DNA of 64,000 nucleotides from JAPPOI01 sp028818055. Its GTDB lineage: Bacteria; Pseudomonadota; Alphaproteobacteria; Rhodobacterales; Rhodobacteraceae. Position numbers and translations under genes: made by a program. Location: positions 1,674,001 to 1,738,000 of the forward strand of contig OZ253954.1 in the NCBI GenBank assembly GCA_965267405.1. The letters are read 5' to 3'. Positions 26,595 through 35,662 of this stretch are shown here, one piece after another; position 1 is the stretch's first letter; the number at the start of each line of letters is the position of its first letter. The notes under the pieces are model-generated. The model had not been told where the DNA came from. It did no database searches and was given only the letters and a program-made list of their open reading frames with translations.

Positions 26595-26795
26595 ATGCCC
26601 AAGATGAAGACAAAGTCGAGCGCTAAAAAGCGCTTCAAGGTCACCGCGACCGGTAAAGTGTTGAGCGGCCAGGCTGGCAAACGGCATGGCATGATCAAGC
26701 GGACAAACAAATTCATCCGCAACGCACGTGGCACCACGGAAATGAGCAAGCCTGACCAGAAGATCGTCAAGCAGTTCATGCCCTACGACCGGTAA
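26595..26795 (+). CDS. rpmI: 50S ribosomal protein L35
   Basis: 66 residues from ATG 26595 (MPKMKTKSSAKKRFKVT), with AAGGAGATGG directly upstream; an in-frame ATG at 26580 lies upstream of that site. Basic, full length, ending MPYDR as usual for this group. It binds 23S rRNA in the large subunit. rplT follows after 12 bases. The usual infC neighbour is absent, so the leader-based L20 control seen in bacteria with infC-rpmI-rplT may differ. Confidence 0.95.
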   Translation: MPKMKTKSSAKKRFKVTATGKVLSGQAGKRHGMIKRTNKFIRNARGTTEMSKPDQKIVKQFMPYDR

Positions 26796-26807
26796 GGAGA
26801 CAGACAC

Positions 26808-27170
26808 ATGGCACGCGTAAAAGGTGGGACCACAACCCACGCACGTCACAAGAAGGTCACCGACGCCGCAAAAGGCTATTACGGTCGCCGCAAAAACACG
26901 TTCAAAGTTGCTCGTCAGGCCGTCGACAAGGCCAACCAGTATGCGACGCGCGACCGTAAGAACCGCAAGCGCAACTTCCGTGCGCTCTGGATTCAGCGGA
27001 TCAACGCTGCTGTCCGTAGCCACGACGAAGCACTGACATACTCACGTTTCATCAATGGCCTGTCGCTGGCCGGGATCGAAGTCGACCGCAAGGTTCTGGC
27101 CGATCTCGCTGTGCACGAGCCGGAAGCGTTTGGAGCCATCGTCGATAAGGCGAAGGCCGCGCTCGCGTAA
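26808..27170 (+). CDS. rplT: 50S ribosomal protein L20
   Basis: 120 residues, typical basic L20: MARVKGGTTTHARHKKV, then YYGRRKNTFKVARQAV and the C-terminal SRFINGLSLAGIEVDRKVLA. Needed for early 50S assembly. GGAGACAGAC precedes the ATG. It is followed by a strong hairpin terminator at 27197-27240. Confidence 0.96.
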   Translation: MARVKGGTTTHARHKKVTDAAKGYYGRRKNTFKVARQAVDKANQYATRDRKNRKRNFRALWIQRINAAVRSHDEALTYSRFINGLSLAGIEVDRKVLADLAVHEPEAFGAIVDKAKAALA

Positions 27171-27196
27171 CACCTCATAACCTGAGGGACAGTTTA

Positions 27197-27240
27197 AAGA
27201 AGCCGCGGACCTTTTCAGGTCTCGCGGCTTCTTGTGTTTA
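27197..27240 (+). terminator. Rho-independent terminator after rplT
   Basis: AAGAAGCCGCGGACC, a short TTTTCA loop and GGTCTCGCGGCTTCTT form a long stem with one mismatch, followed by GTGTTT. It lies 26 bases after the rplT stop, separating rpmI-rplT from pheST. Confidence 0.9.
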
Positions 27241-27284
27241 AGGCCTGTGCTGGGTAGCAGGGCAGGGACAGAAGTAAGGGGTCC

Positions 27285-28352
27285 ATGATGGACGACTTGA
27301 GAGACAAGTATCTGGCCGCAATTGCGAGCGCCGCCGACGAGGCATCGCTGGAAGAACTGCGGGTCGCCGCCGTTGGCAAAAAGGGCGAAGTGTCCTTGAA
27401 GATGCGCGGGCTGGGCAAGATGACACCGGAAGAGCGTCAGGTCGCCGGTCCCGCACTGAACGCCTTGAAGGACGAGATCAATTCGGCGCTGACCGCGAAG
27501 AAGATCGCGCTGGCAGACGAAGCTCTGGATGCCCGACTGGCCGAGGAATGGCTCGATGTCACGCTGCCATCTCGACCCCGGCCCGAGGGTACAATTCACC
27601 CCGTGTCTCAGGTCACCGAAGAAGTGACGGCCATTCTGGCTGATATGGGCTTTGCCGTGGCTGAAGGTCCGCAGATCGAAGATGACTGGTACAATTTTGA
27701 TGCGCTGAACATCCCCAGCCACCACCCGGCGCGGACGGAAATGGACACGTTCTATATGCATCGTGCCGAGGGCGACAATCGCCCGCCCCATGTGCTCAGA
27801 ACCCATACCTCGCCCGTACAAATCCGCTCGATGCAGCAGCACGGCGCGCCCCTGCGGATTATCTGCCCGGGCCGCGTCTATCGCGCGGACTATGACCAGA
27901 CTCACACCCCGATGTTCCATCAGGTCGAAGGGCTGGCGATCGACAAAGACATCTCGATGGCGAACCTGAAGTGGGTGCTGGAGGAATTCTTCTCGGCCTT
28001 CTTCGGCACATCCGTCAAAACCCGCTTCCGTGCATCACACTTCCCGTTCACGGAGCCTTCTGCCGAGGTCGACATCCAGTGTTCCTGGGAAGGCGGCACC
28101 GTGAAAGTGGGCGAAGGCGACGGCTGGCTGGAAGTACTGGGCAGCGGCATGGTGCACCCCAAAGTGCTGGAAGCCGGCGGGATCGACCCGGCCGAATGGC
28201 AGGGCTTTGCCTTCGGCATGGGCATCGACCGCATGGCGATGCTGAAATACGGCGTGCCGGATCTGCGGGCGTTCTTTGACAGTGATCTCAGGTGGCTCAG
28301 GCACTATGGCTTCCGGTCACTTGCTGTACCAACTCTTCATGGAGGGCTTTGA
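27285..28352 (+). CDS. pheS: Phenylalanyl-tRNA synthetase alpha subunit
   Basis: 355 residues. The N-terminal coiled-coil (about 1-85) precedes the class II catalytic core: HPARTEMDTFY near 146 (motif 2 region follows with RVYRADYDQTHTPMFHQVEG) and GMGIDRMAM near 311 (motif 3). With PheT it charges tRNA-Phe as an alpha2-beta2 tetramer. Start ATG 27285 or the adjacent ATG 27288, which is better spaced from GGGG. pheT begins three bases after the stop. Confidence 0.95.
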   Translation: MMDDLRDKYLAAIASAADEASLEELRVAAVGKKGEVSLKMRGLGKMTPEERQVAGPALNALKDEINSALTAKKIALADEALDARLAEEWLDVTLPSRPRPEGTIHPVSQVTEEVTAILADMGFAVAEGPQIEDDWYNFDALNIPSHHPARTEMDTFYMHRAEGDNRPPHVLRTHTSPVQIRSMQQHGAPLRIICPGRVYRADYDQTHTPMFHQVEGLAIDKDISMANLKWVLEEFFSAFFGTSVKTRFRASHFPFTEPSAEVDIQCSWEGGTVKVGEGDGWLEVLGSGMVHPKVLEAGGIDPAEWQGFAFGMGIDRMAMLKYGVPDLRAFFDSDLRWLRHYGFRSLAVPTLHGGL

Positions 28353-28354
28353 GT

Positions 28355-30751
28355 ATGAAATTCACCCTCTCCTGGCTCCGAGAGCATCTTGAGACCGAAG
28401 CTTCGGTGGATGAAATCGCTGAAACCCTCACCGACCTCGGGCTTGAGGTCGAAGAGGTCGTGAACCCGGCTGATCGGCTGGCATCTTTTACGCTCGGTAA
28501 AGTCACCAAAGCCGAAAAGCACCCTGACGCAGATCGCCTGCGTGTCTGTATGGTTGCGACCGACGAAGGCGAAAAGCAGATCATCTGCGGCGCGCCCAAT
28601 GCGCGCGAAGGCATTACCGTCGTAGTCTGTAAACCCGGTGACTATGTTCCGGGCATCGATGTGACCCTCTCGGTCGGCAAAATCCGCGGCGTTGAAAGCC
28701 ACGGCATGATGGCTTCTGAGCGCGAGTTGGAACTTTCTGACGAACACGACGGCATCATCGAACTGCCCAGTGGCGAGGTTGGCGACAAGTTCGTCGATTG
28801 GCTGGCTGCGAATGCGCCCGAAAAAGTTGATCCGATGATCGAAATCGCGATCACGCCAAACCGGCAAGACGCGCTGGGCGTCGAAGGTATTGCCCGCGAT
28901 CTGGCCGCGCGTGGTCTTGGCACCAAGATTGATCGACCGATTGAGCCAGTACCCGGCAAATTCGAAAGCCCCATCAAAGTCTCGATCGACGATGATACGC
29001 TGGATGGCGCGCCGTATTTCACGGGCCGCCTGATCAAGGGCGTCAAGAACGGACCATCACCGGCGTGGTTGCAGCAGCGGCTAAAGGCCATCGGCCTGCG
29101 TCCGATCTCGGCCCTTGTCGATATCACCAACTTCTTCACTTTCGACCGCAATCGACCGCTACACGTCTTCGACGCTGATAAAGTGCAGGGCGATCTGCGG
29201 GTACATCGTGCGAAGGGTGGCGAAGAGCTGCTGGCGCTGGACGAAAAGACCTACACGTTTGAACCCGGCATGATGGTCATCTCGGATGACCGCGCAGCGG
29301 AGTCCATTGCTGGTGTCATGGGTGGCGAAGAAAGCGGCGTGACCGAAGAAACGGTGAACGTCTTCCTTGAAAGCGCTTATTGGGATCCGGTGACGATCGC
29401 GAACACTGCGCGTGCACTGAAGATCAATTCGGATGCGAAATACCGCTTTGAGCGCGGCGTTGATCCTGAGTTCACCTTGCCGGGGCTAGAGCTCGCAACC
29501 GCTATGGTCCTTGAGCTCTGTGGTGGTGAGGCGTCCGAGGTTGTGAGCGCAGGTGCTGTGCCTGACACGACGCGCGCCTATCGTCTGGACACAGATCGGT
29601 GTTCGTCGCTTGTCGGCATGGACATCCCCGCGGATGAGCAGCGCGCGACGCTTGAACGTTTGGGCTTCACACTCGATGGCGATATGGCCACACCGCCCAG
29701 CTGGCGCGGCGATGTGAAGGGCGAGGCTGATCTTGTCGAGGAAGTCGCGCGGATCGCGTCCCTGACCAATCTTGAGCCAAAACCTATGCCGCGCATGACC
29801 ACGGGCGTGCCAAAACCAATACTGACGCTTTTGCAGAAACGAGAGCAGGTGTCACGCCGGACAGCTGCGGCACTGGGCATGAACGAATGCGTCACCTACA
29901 GCTTCATTGATCAGGCATCAGCCGAACTATTCGGAGGCGGCACCGACGCGACCAAGGTCGCCAACCCAATCAGTTCCGAGATGACGCACATGCGCCCTTC
30001 GCTCTTGCCCGGATTGCTGCAAGCTGCGGCTCGCAATCAGGCCCGCGGCTTTGCGGATATGGCGCTTTTCGAGGTCGGAGCTGTTTTCCATGGTGGTGAG
30101 CCGGAAGAACACGAGGTACTGATCACTGGCGTACGCATCGGTGCAAATGCCGCAAAAGATCCCCACGGCAGCCGGCGCGCAGTCGATGTTTTCGATGCTC
30201 GTGCAGACGCTGAAGCCGTTTTGTCGGCGCTTGGTGCACCGGCACGGGTGCAATTCCCGCGTGACGCCAAAGGCTGGTGGCACCCGGGCCGTTCAGCGCG
30301 GATCACCCTTGGTCCCAAAGTCGTCTTGGGCTCGTTTGGCGAGATACATCCGAAAGTTTTGTCTGCACTGGACGTTAAAGGTCCTGCAGTTGGGTTCGCC
30401 TTACATCTGTCGAATGTACCGGAACCACGCGCCAAGGGTTCGGCCCGGTCGGCGATGGCGATCAGCGATTTGCAGGCGGTTGAGCGTGATTTTGCGTTTG
30501 TCCTCGATGCCGATGTTGAAGCGATCAACGTGGTGAACGCAGCGCAAGGTGCTGACAAAGCAATGATCGAAGGTGTGCGTGTCTTCGACGAATTTGTCGG
30601 CGGCAATCTTGGCGAGGGCAAGAAGTCATTGGCACTGACCGTGCGTATTCAGCCGACTGAGAAAACTTTGACCGACGAGGAAATTGACGCCATCGCGCAC
30701 AAGATCGTCGAGAAGGTTTCGAAGGCTACCGGAGGTGTCTTGCGCGGCTAG
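28355..30751 (+). CDS. pheT: Phenylalanyl-tRNA synthetase beta subunit
   Basis: 798 residues from ATG 28355 (MKFTLSWLREHLETEAS). Domains in order: N-terminal and OB-fold tRNA-binding domain (about 39-150), B3/B4 editing domain, B5 domain, a catalytic-like module, and the C-terminal ferredoxin-like anticodon-binding domain ending IVEKVSKATGGVLRG. The editing module hydrolyses Tyr-tRNA-Phe. GGAGGGCTTTGAGT precedes the start. pheST form one operon. Confidence 0.95.
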   Translation: MKFTLSWLREHLETEASVDEIAETLTDLGLEVEEVVNPADRLASFTLGKVTKAEKHPDADRLRVCMVATDEGEKQIICGAPNAREGITVVVCKPGDYVPGIDVTLSVGKIRGVESHGMMASERELELSDEHDGIIELPSGEVGDKFVDWLAANAPEKVDPMIEIAITPNRQDALGVEGIARDLAARGLGTKIDRPIEPVPGKFESPIKVSIDDDTLDGAPYFTGRLIKGVKNGPSPAWLQQRLKAIGLRPISALVDITNFFTFDRNRPLHVFDADKVQGDLRVHRAKGGEELLALDEKTYTFEPGMMVISDDRAAESIAGVMGGEESGVTEETVNVFLESAYWDPVTIANTARALKINSDAKYRFERGVDPEFTLPGLELATAMVLELCGGEASEVVSAGAVPDTTRAYRLDTDRCSSLVGMDIPADEQRATLERLGFTLDGDMATPPSWRGDVKGEADLVEEVARIASLTNLEPKPMPRMTTGVPKPILTLLQKREQVSRRTAAALGMNECVTYSFIDQASAELFGGGTDATKVANPISSEMTHMRPSLLPGLLQAAARNQARGFADMALFEVGAVFHGGEPEEHEVLITGVRIGANAAKDPHGSRRAVDVFDARADAEAVLSALGAPARVQFPRDAKGWWHPGRSARITLGPKVVLGSFGEIHPKVLSALDVKGPAVGFALHLSNVPEPRAKGSARSAMAISDLQAVERDFAFVLDADVEAINVVNAAQGADKAMIEGVRVFDEFVGGNLGEGKKSLALTVRIQPTEKTLTDEEIDAIAHKIVEKVSKATGGVLRG

Positions 30752-30785
30752 TACTTGCTCAATGGCCACGCATTGTTTTTGGATC

Positions 30786-31238
30786 TCAACCCGCTACGCC
30801 GAAGGTCACAAGAGCTGCGCCCGCCACGACCATCGCCGCGCCGGCTGCGATTGGCAAAGTCATCGGCTGCGCGGGAACGCCCAGAAGCCCGAACTGGTTG
30901 ATCAACACACCGGCGAGGATCTGTCCGGTTACCAAAAGAACAAAGAGTGCGCCGGTCCCGATCCTAGGGACGAGGAAAGTCGCTCCCACAATGATTCCTG
31001 CACTCATCACACCCGCAAGGAACAGCCAAGGCGGCACTTGCGCGATCTTTGCAAAAGCATCGCCGCGTTGACCCGACAGGATCGCAATTACAACCGAAGT
31101 TACGAAAGCCACAAAGAAAAAAGGTACGTTTCCCATAACCGCAGCACCCAATATCCGTGCGGACTGCGAAATCATTGGAATGTAGATGGACATGACTGCG
31201 CCCATCACAATAGCGAGTAAATACAAGTGAATAGACAT
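30786..31238 (-). CDS. DMT-type membrane protein (DUF606/YdcZ-like)
   Basis: 150 residues from ATG 31238, preceded by GGGGGATCT. Five hydrophobic segments cover almost the whole length (for example LYLLAIVMGAVMSIYIPMI and GALFVLLVTGQILAGVLI). The ~150-residue size and the GQILAGVLINQFGLLG motif match the YdcZ/DUF606 family, half-size relatives of drug/metabolite transporters that probably dimerise. Substrate unknown. The gene is convergent with pheT and divergent from the YtoQ gene. Confidence 0.8.
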   Translation of the reverse strand: MSIHLYLLAIVMGAVMSIYIPMISQSARILGAAVMGNVPFFFVAFVTSVVIAILSGQRGDAFAKIAQVPPWLFLAGVMSAGIIVGATFLVPRIGTGALFVLLVTGQILAGVLINQFGLLGVPAQPMTLPIAAGAAMVVAGAALVTFGVAG

Positions 31239-31349
31239 GAGATCCCCCGTGAATAGTGCGGTCATCATGCGCTGGGCCAGTCAGGTGCGGCAAGGCTTGT
31301 GTTCTCAGCGGGTCGGGCTAGGTTTCGAGCTAATCGAAAGGACTGTCAG

Positions 31350-31802
31350 ATGACATTGAACGTCTACTTGTCTGGCGAAATTCACACCGATTGGCGTGAT
31401 CAAATCGTTACTGGCTCAGCTGGTCTTGATGTTACCTTTAGCGGTCCAGTGACCGACCATGCGGCTTCTGACGATTGCGGCGTCGCCATCTTGGGCCCTG
31501 AGACGGAAAAGTTCTGGCACGATCATAAAGGGGCGAAGATCAATGCCATTCGCACGCGGCGAGGAATTGAGCAGGCAGATGTCGTCGTTGTGCGGTTCGG
31601 CGAACAGTACAAGCAGTGGAACGCAGCCTTTGACGCGGGCATGGCGGCAGCGCTGGGCAAGTCGCTGGTAGTGCTTAGCATGCCCGAACATCAACACGCG
31701 TTGAAAGAGGTTCATGCTGCGGCGCTGGCCGTCGCCGACACGCCGCAGCAAGTGGTTGAGATATTGACTTATGTGCTCAAGGGCACTTTGCCGACGCGCT
31801 GA
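31350..31802 (+). CDS. YtoQ family protein
   Basis: 150 residues from ATG 31350 (MTLNVYLSGEIHTDW). The pattern VYLSGEIHTDWR ... FSGPVTDHAASDDCG ... EQADVVVVRFGEQYKQWNAAFDAG fits the YtoQ family, distant relatives of nucleoside 2-deoxyribosyltransferases. No activity has been shown for this group that I can name. It is a single gene, convergent with a glutathione transferase gene two bases away. Confidence 0.82.
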   Translation: MTLNVYLSGEIHTDWRDQIVTGSAGLDVTFSGPVTDHAASDDCGVAILGPETEKFWHDHKGAKINAIRTRRGIEQADVVVVRFGEQYKQWNAAFDAGMAAALGKSLVVLSMPEHQHALKEVHAAALAVADTPQQVVEILTYVLKGTLPTR

Positions 31803-31804
31803 TT

Positions 31805-32512
31805 TTATCCTTCGCGTGGCGGGATGTTTCGTCCCCTCTGCACCGCTGGGCGCGCCATAAAGCGGTCGAGGTACGCTTTGGTTCGTTCGAATTTTTCCCA
31901 GCCGACGGCATCTTGGGCACCGTAAAACTCCAAGGCACCGATCCACGGAGCAAGCGCGATATCGGCAATCGAGTAATCACCCGCGATCCACTCACGGCCG
32001 TCCAATTGAGTTTCAATAACATTCAGAAGGCGAGCCGCCTCGTTGACATAGCGTTCGCGTGGGCGCGGGTCCTCGATATCAGCGCCCGCAAACTTGAAAA
32101 AGAATCCAAGCTGTCCAAACATTGGGCCAACCCCACCCATTTGGAACATCAGCCACTTAATCGCTTCATATCTTCCTGCACCTTCTGGAAGAAGCATCCC
32201 TGATTTTTCGGCCAAATAAATCAATATTGCCCCGGACTCGAAAAGACCGATCGGTGCGCTTTCAGGCCCGTCGGGATCGATAATGGCTGGAATCTTGTTG
32301 TTTGGATTAAGCGACAAAAATGCGTCACTTTTCACGTCCGCGTCGGAAAGCGTCACCCGGTGCGCTTCGTAGTCGAGCCCCATCTCCTCAAGCGCGATGG
32401 AGATCTTCACGCCATTTGACGTTGGAAAACTGTAAAGTTGAATGACTTCCGGGCGTGTGGGCGCCCATCTTTGCGCGATCGGAAACTCGTTGATCCAGTT
32501 GGAATTCGTCAT
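31805..32512 (-). CDS. Glutathione S-transferase family protein
   Basis: 235 residues from ATG 32512. The thioredoxin-like N-terminal domain has LYSFPTSNGVKISIALEEMG, with NNKIPAIIDPDG (cis-proline loop) and LFESGAILIYLAEKSG (glutathione gamma-Glu site). The all-helical C-terminal domain carries WIAGDYSIADIALAPW. The pattern fits the Nu-class/YghU-YfcG group, which reduces disulfides or organic peroxides with glutathione. The frame is open upstream for another 100 codons, but ribosome site and homology-like sequence start here. Confidence 0.88.
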   Translation of the reverse strand: MTNSNWINEFPIAQRWAPTRPEVIQLYSFPTSNGVKISIALEEMGLDYEAHRVTLSDADVKSDAFLSLNPNNKIPAIIDPDGPESAPIGLFESGAILIYLAEKSGMLLPEGAGRYEAIKWLMFQMGGVGPMFGQLGFFFKFAGADIEDPRPRERYVNEAARLLNVIETQLDGREWIAGDYSIADIALAPWIGALEFYGAQDAVGWEKFERTKAYLDRFMARPAVQRGRNIPPREG

Positions 32513-32666
32513 TTCTGTACCTTTTTTGCGTGTCTGCAGTTGGAGATAGTTTTCAACACAAGCCAACAAAACCCTTTGAATCGTGCGTTTTCGTGGTAAC
32601 TGCTGTGCACGGAGTGCAGGGTCAACCTGCCAACGGGGACTGGGTAGAAAAGACAGTGGAGATAAC

Positions 32667-33101
32667 ATGCTCTCAGAATTCAAGGACTTCATAGCCAAGG
32701 GCAATGTCATGGACATGGCCGTTGGTATCATCATTGGCGCTGCTTTTACGGCTATCGTAACCGCACTTGTGGCCGATTTGATCAATCCGATTATCGGGTT
32801 GTTCATGGGTGGAGTTGATTTCAGCAACAACTATGCAGTGCTTTCCGGTGACGTAGCAGAGGGTGCGAGCCTTGAAGCAGCTCGCGAAACAGGTGCTTCT
32901 GTTTTTGCTTATGGCTCGTTCATCATGGCAATCATCAACTTCCTGATCATCGCCTTCGTTGTGTTCATGTTGGTTCGGTATGTGAACAAGGTGAAAGATG
33001 CTTCGACTCCTGAAGAGGAGCCTGCGCCAGAAGAGCCAGCAGGCCCTACGCAGGAAGAGCTTTTGGCTGAGATCCGCGACGTCCTAAAAGCGCGCGGCTA
33101 A
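32667..33101 (+). CDS. mscL: Large-conductance mechanosensitive channel
   Basis: 144 residues from ATG 32667 (MLSEFKDFIAKGNVMDMAVG). Two transmembrane helices (VGIIIGAAFTAIVTALVADL, pore-lining, and SFIMAIINFLIIAFVVFML) are joined by a periplasmic loop; a charged C-terminal helix ends the protein. The homopentamer opens under membrane tension and releases solutes on hypo-osmotic shock. A bidirectional hairpin follows at 33118. Confidence 0.95.
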   Translation: MLSEFKDFIAKGNVMDMAVGIIIGAAFTAIVTALVADLINPIIGLFMGGVDFSNNYAVLSGDVAEGASLEAARETGASVFAYGSFIMAIINFLIIAFVVFMLVRYVNKVKDASTPEEEPAPEEPAGPTQEELLAEIRDVLKARG

Positions 33102-33117
33102 ACAATTCGCCATCCCT

Positions 33118-33145
33118 AAAGGGCCCGGTAAATTTCGGGCCCTTT
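33118..33145. terminator. Bidirectional terminator between mscL and ald
   Basis: AAAGGGCCCG, an eight-base loop, then CGGGCCCTTT: a perfect 10-base stem bounded by A and T tracts, between two convergent genes. Confidence 0.8.
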
Positions 33146-33160
33146 GATCCCCAAAGTCAG

Positions 33161-34279
33161 CTACGATTTCAGCGCAAGTTGCGGTGAGATCACGTCCAGG
33201 CCTAGCGCTTTGCCGACCGCAAAATACGTCAGCTTGCCGGCGTGGACATTCAGTCCCTCCAACAGGTGTAGGTCGTCCGAACACGCTTCCCGCCACCCTT
33301 TGTCGGCCAAATTCAACAGATAAGGCATCGTCGCGTTTGTCAGAGCGATGGTTGAAGTGCGCGCCACCGCACCGGGCATATTGGCGACGCAATAGTGCAT
33401 AATTCCATCGACTTCGTAGATTGGGTCTTCGTGTGTGGTTGCGCGCGACGTCTCGAAACACCCGCCTTGGTCGATCGCGACATCGACGATTGCTGCACCG
33501 GGCTTCATTTGGCTAAGGTCTGCACGGCTAACGAGTTTCGGAGCGGCAGCACCGGGGATTAATACTGCACCGATGACCAGATCGGCCTCATTCAAGAGCT
33601 CTGCAGTGGCTGCAGCGCTTGAGTATCGATTGCGGAAGTCGCGACCAAAAACGTCGTCCAGATACCGAAGCCGTGGCAGCGATTTGTCGAGGACAGTAAC
33701 GTCAGCACCCATTCCGGCTGCGACACGGGCGGCGTGCGTTCCAACGACACCTCCGCCAATGACGACAACTTTGCCTGGGCCGACTCCGGGGACGCCTCCA
33801 AGCAGAACTCCGCGTCCGCCATTTGCTTTTTGAAGAGTCCAGGCTCCAACCTGTGGGGCTAAGCGACCCGCGACCTCTGACATAGGCGCCAGAAGTGGAA
33901 GACCTCCGTTGGCGTCTGTGACGGTTTCGTACGCAATGCATGTTGCGCCGCTTTCAATCAGGTCGTGTGTTTGTTCAGGATCGGGAGCTAGGTGCAAGTA
34001 AGTAAACAGCAGCTGGCCTTCGCGAAGCATCTTTCGCTCGGCGGGCTGGGGTTCCTTCACTTTTACGATCATGTCCGAGGTGGCAAAAATCTCTTCGGCG
34101 GTATCGACGATTTCGACGCCAACTGAGCGGTAATCGTCATCTGAAAAACCTGCACCGGCTCCGCCGTTGGTTTGGATCACCACCTGATGGCCGTGTCCGA
34201 TGGCCTCTCCAGCTGTGGCGGGGGTCATGCCGACCCGAAATTCCTGAGGTTTGATTTCCTTTGGGCATCCGATCTTCAT
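33161..34279 (-). CDS. ald: Alanine dehydrogenase
   Basis: 372 residues. Lys75 (IVKVKEPQ) and His96 (YLHLAPD) match the substrate-binding and catalytic residues of the family, and VVIGGGVVGTHAARVAAGMG is the NAD-binding loop. It interconverts L-alanine with pyruvate and ammonia. AGAGGAG precedes the start. The divergent Lrp/AsnC gene next door is the usual activator of ald, and a palindrome lies just upstream of the start. Confidence 0.95.
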   Translation of the reverse strand: MKIGCPKEIKPQEFRVGMTPATAGEAIGHGHQVVIQTNGGAGAGFSDDDYRSVGVEIVDTAEEIFATSDMIVKVKEPQPAERKMLREGQLLFTYLHLAPDPEQTHDLIESGATCIAYETVTDANGGLPLLAPMSEVAGRLAPQVGAWTLQKANGGRGVLLGGVPGVGPGKVVVIGGGVVGTHAARVAAGMGADVTVLDKSLPRLRYLDDVFGRDFRNRYSSAAATAELLNEADLVIGAVLIPGAAAPKLVSRADLSQMKPGAAIVDVAIDQGGCFETSRATTHEDPIYEVDGIMHYCVANMPGAVARTSTIALTNATMPYLLNLADKGWREACSDDLHLLEGLNVHAGKLTYFAVGKALGLDVISPQLALKS

Positions 34280-34293
34280 AGCGCGAACTCCTC

Positions 34294-34316
34294 TTCCTGA
34301 ATGTATTCAGCAGGAA
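34294..34316. promoter_or_regulatory. Palindrome upstream of ald, candidate Lrp site
   Basis: TGAATGTATTCA at 34298-34309 is a perfect 12-base palindrome; the symmetry extends outwards to TTCC/GGAA with one extra base on one side. It lies 15-37 bases upstream of the ald start codon, within the ald-lrp divergent region. Confidence 0.4.
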
Positions 34317-34393
34317 ATCGAATGAAAAAACTCGCGAAAGGCTATGGATGGTTGCGCTAAAATTGGTAAGTTCTACGGAGATCAGTCGCAAAC

Positions 34394-34873
34394 ATGAAAG
34401 AATATTGCACAATGATTGCAATTGACGCCATAGATGCCCGAATATTGGGGGTACTGCAGAAGCGGGGGCGCATTTCCAACGCTGACCTGTCTGAAGCAGT
34501 AAACCTCTCTGCGTCAGCCTGTCATCGACGTGTTCAACGCCTAGAAGAGACAGGCGTCATTCGCGACTATGTCGCTTTGCTTGATCCTCAAAAACTGGAC
34601 AGGCCGACGGTCGTTTTTGTTGAGATCACACTGTCAGGACAAACGGATGATGTCTTGGATGCATTCGAACGCGAAATAAAGCTTATTCCCGACGTGCTTG
34701 AATGCCACCTCATGGCCGGCACCGCGGATTACCTCATCAAGGTCGTCGCGAAAGACACCGAAGATTTCGCCCGCATCCATCGCCGATATCTATCGCGGCT
34801 ACCGGGCGTTGCGCAGATGCATTCTTCTTTCTCATTGAAGACCGTCAGGCAGACGACCGCCCTACCGATTTAG
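34394..34873 (+). CDS. Lrp/AsnC family transcriptional regulator
   Basis: 159 residues. An N-terminal winged helix (DARILGVLQKRGRISNADLSE, with recognition helix LSASACHRRVQRLEETGVI) is followed by a RAM effector domain (VLECHLMAGTADYLIKVVAK). Divergent position from ald suggests alanine-responsive control of ald, as in related bacteria. The start could be ATG 34394 or the later ATG 34412 (MIAIDAIDARIL). The last 29 bases overlap the convergent OsmC gene. Confidence 0.9.
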   Translation: MKEYCTMIAIDAIDARILGVLQKRGRISNADLSEAVNLSASACHRRVQRLEETGVIRDYVALLDPQKLDRPTVVFVEITLSGQTDDVLDAFEREIKLIPDVLECHLMAGTADYLIKVVAKDTEDFARIHRRYLSRLPGVAQMHSSFSLKTVRQTTALPI

Positions 34874-35306
34874 TGTGAGGAAAGTTCGGCTCGGCGGTAT
34901 CGATCACTTCGAAGTCGTGTGTGATTGACGCAGTTTTTTGAAGCATCTGAGTGGCTGAGCAGTATTTATCGACGCTGAGATCAATTGCGCGCGCGACACG
35001 ATCTTCGCTCAGGTCGCGACCCTTCACTACAAAATGCATATGGATTCTTGTGAAAACTTTTGGGGGTTCTTCTGCGCGGTCTGCGTCCAGCTCGACAATC
35101 ACGTCGTCCACATTCTGTCGGGCTTTTTCGAGAATGTTCACCACATCCCAAGCCGAGCAGCCGCCCGCGCCCATCAGCACCAGTTCCATCGCGCTGGGCC
35201 CGGGCTTGGGCGCAGATTCGGTGGCCGTACCCAACACGACACTGTACCCGTCTTCGGTTTGACCCCAGAACGCGCGGTCGCCTGTCCAACTTACTGTGGA
35301 TTTCAT
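34845..35306 (-). CDS. OsmC family protein
   Basis: 153 residues from ATG 35306. The redox pair is visible as Cys in GAGGCSAWDVV and Cys in DKYCSATQML. The protein matches the YhfA-like subgroup rather than the classical Ohr. Members reduce organic hydroperoxides with thiol partners, but this subgroup is poorly characterised. Its 3' end lies inside the Lrp gene, so the two transcripts overlap antisense. Confidence 0.85.
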   Translation of the reverse strand: MKSTVSWTGDRAFWGQTEDGYSVVLGTATESAPKPGPSAMELVLMGAGGCSAWDVVNILEKARQNVDDVIVELDADRAEEPPKVFTRIHMHFVVKGRDLSEDRVARAIDLSVDKYCSATQMLQKTASITHDFEVIDTAEPNFPHTKSVGRSSA

Positions 35307-35370
35307 TTGTGAACCTCTTGTCAGCGATGACTGGAATACCGAGCACGAGCAGGTTTGACCAGACACCTCC

Positions 35371-35407
35371 AGAAACAACAAACCCCCGGGCTTTGGCCGC
35401 GGGGGTC
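35371..35407 (-). terminator. Rho-independent terminator after rpsU
   Basis: On the reverse strand, ACCCCCGCGGC, a CAAA loop and GCCCGGGGGT form a GC-rich stem with one mismatch, then TTGTTGTTT. It lies 49 bases beyond the rpsU stop and upstream of the OsmC gene. Confidence 0.85.
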
Positions 35408-35455
35408 GTCGTTGATGTTGAACAAGACTGTTCAATCATCCAGTGCTGAAAAAGC

Positions 35456-35662
35456 TTAGAGAAGCCCTTCGCGCTGCGCCTTTTTACGGGCCAGCTTGCG
35501 GGCACGACGGATTGCTTCCGCCTTCTCGCGTGCGCGTTTCTCTGACGGCTTCTCGAAATGTTGCCGAAGCTTCATTTCGCGGAAGACGCCCTCACGCTGC
35601 AGTTTCTTTTTCAGGGCGCGAAGCGCCTGATCGACATTGTTGTCGCGAACACTAACCTGCAT
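35456..35662 (-). CDS. rpsU: 30S ribosomal protein S21
   Basis: 68 residues: MQVSVRDNNVDQALRALKKK then a highly basic helical tail (EKRAREKAEAIRRARKLARK). Full length for an alphaproteobacterial S21, which binds near the anti-Shine-Dalgarno end of 16S rRNA. AAAGGTGGTGAC precedes the start. Single-gene unit with its own terminator. Confidence 0.95.
   Translation of the reverse strand: MQVSVRDNNVDQALRALKKKLQREGVFREMKLRQHFEKPSEKRAREKAEAIRRARKLARKKAQREGLL

Noticed and set aside
27042..27920. Long open frame antisense to rplT and pheS (292 codons)
   Set aside because: It runs opposite to two certain genes and across the rplT terminator; no recognisable protein features.
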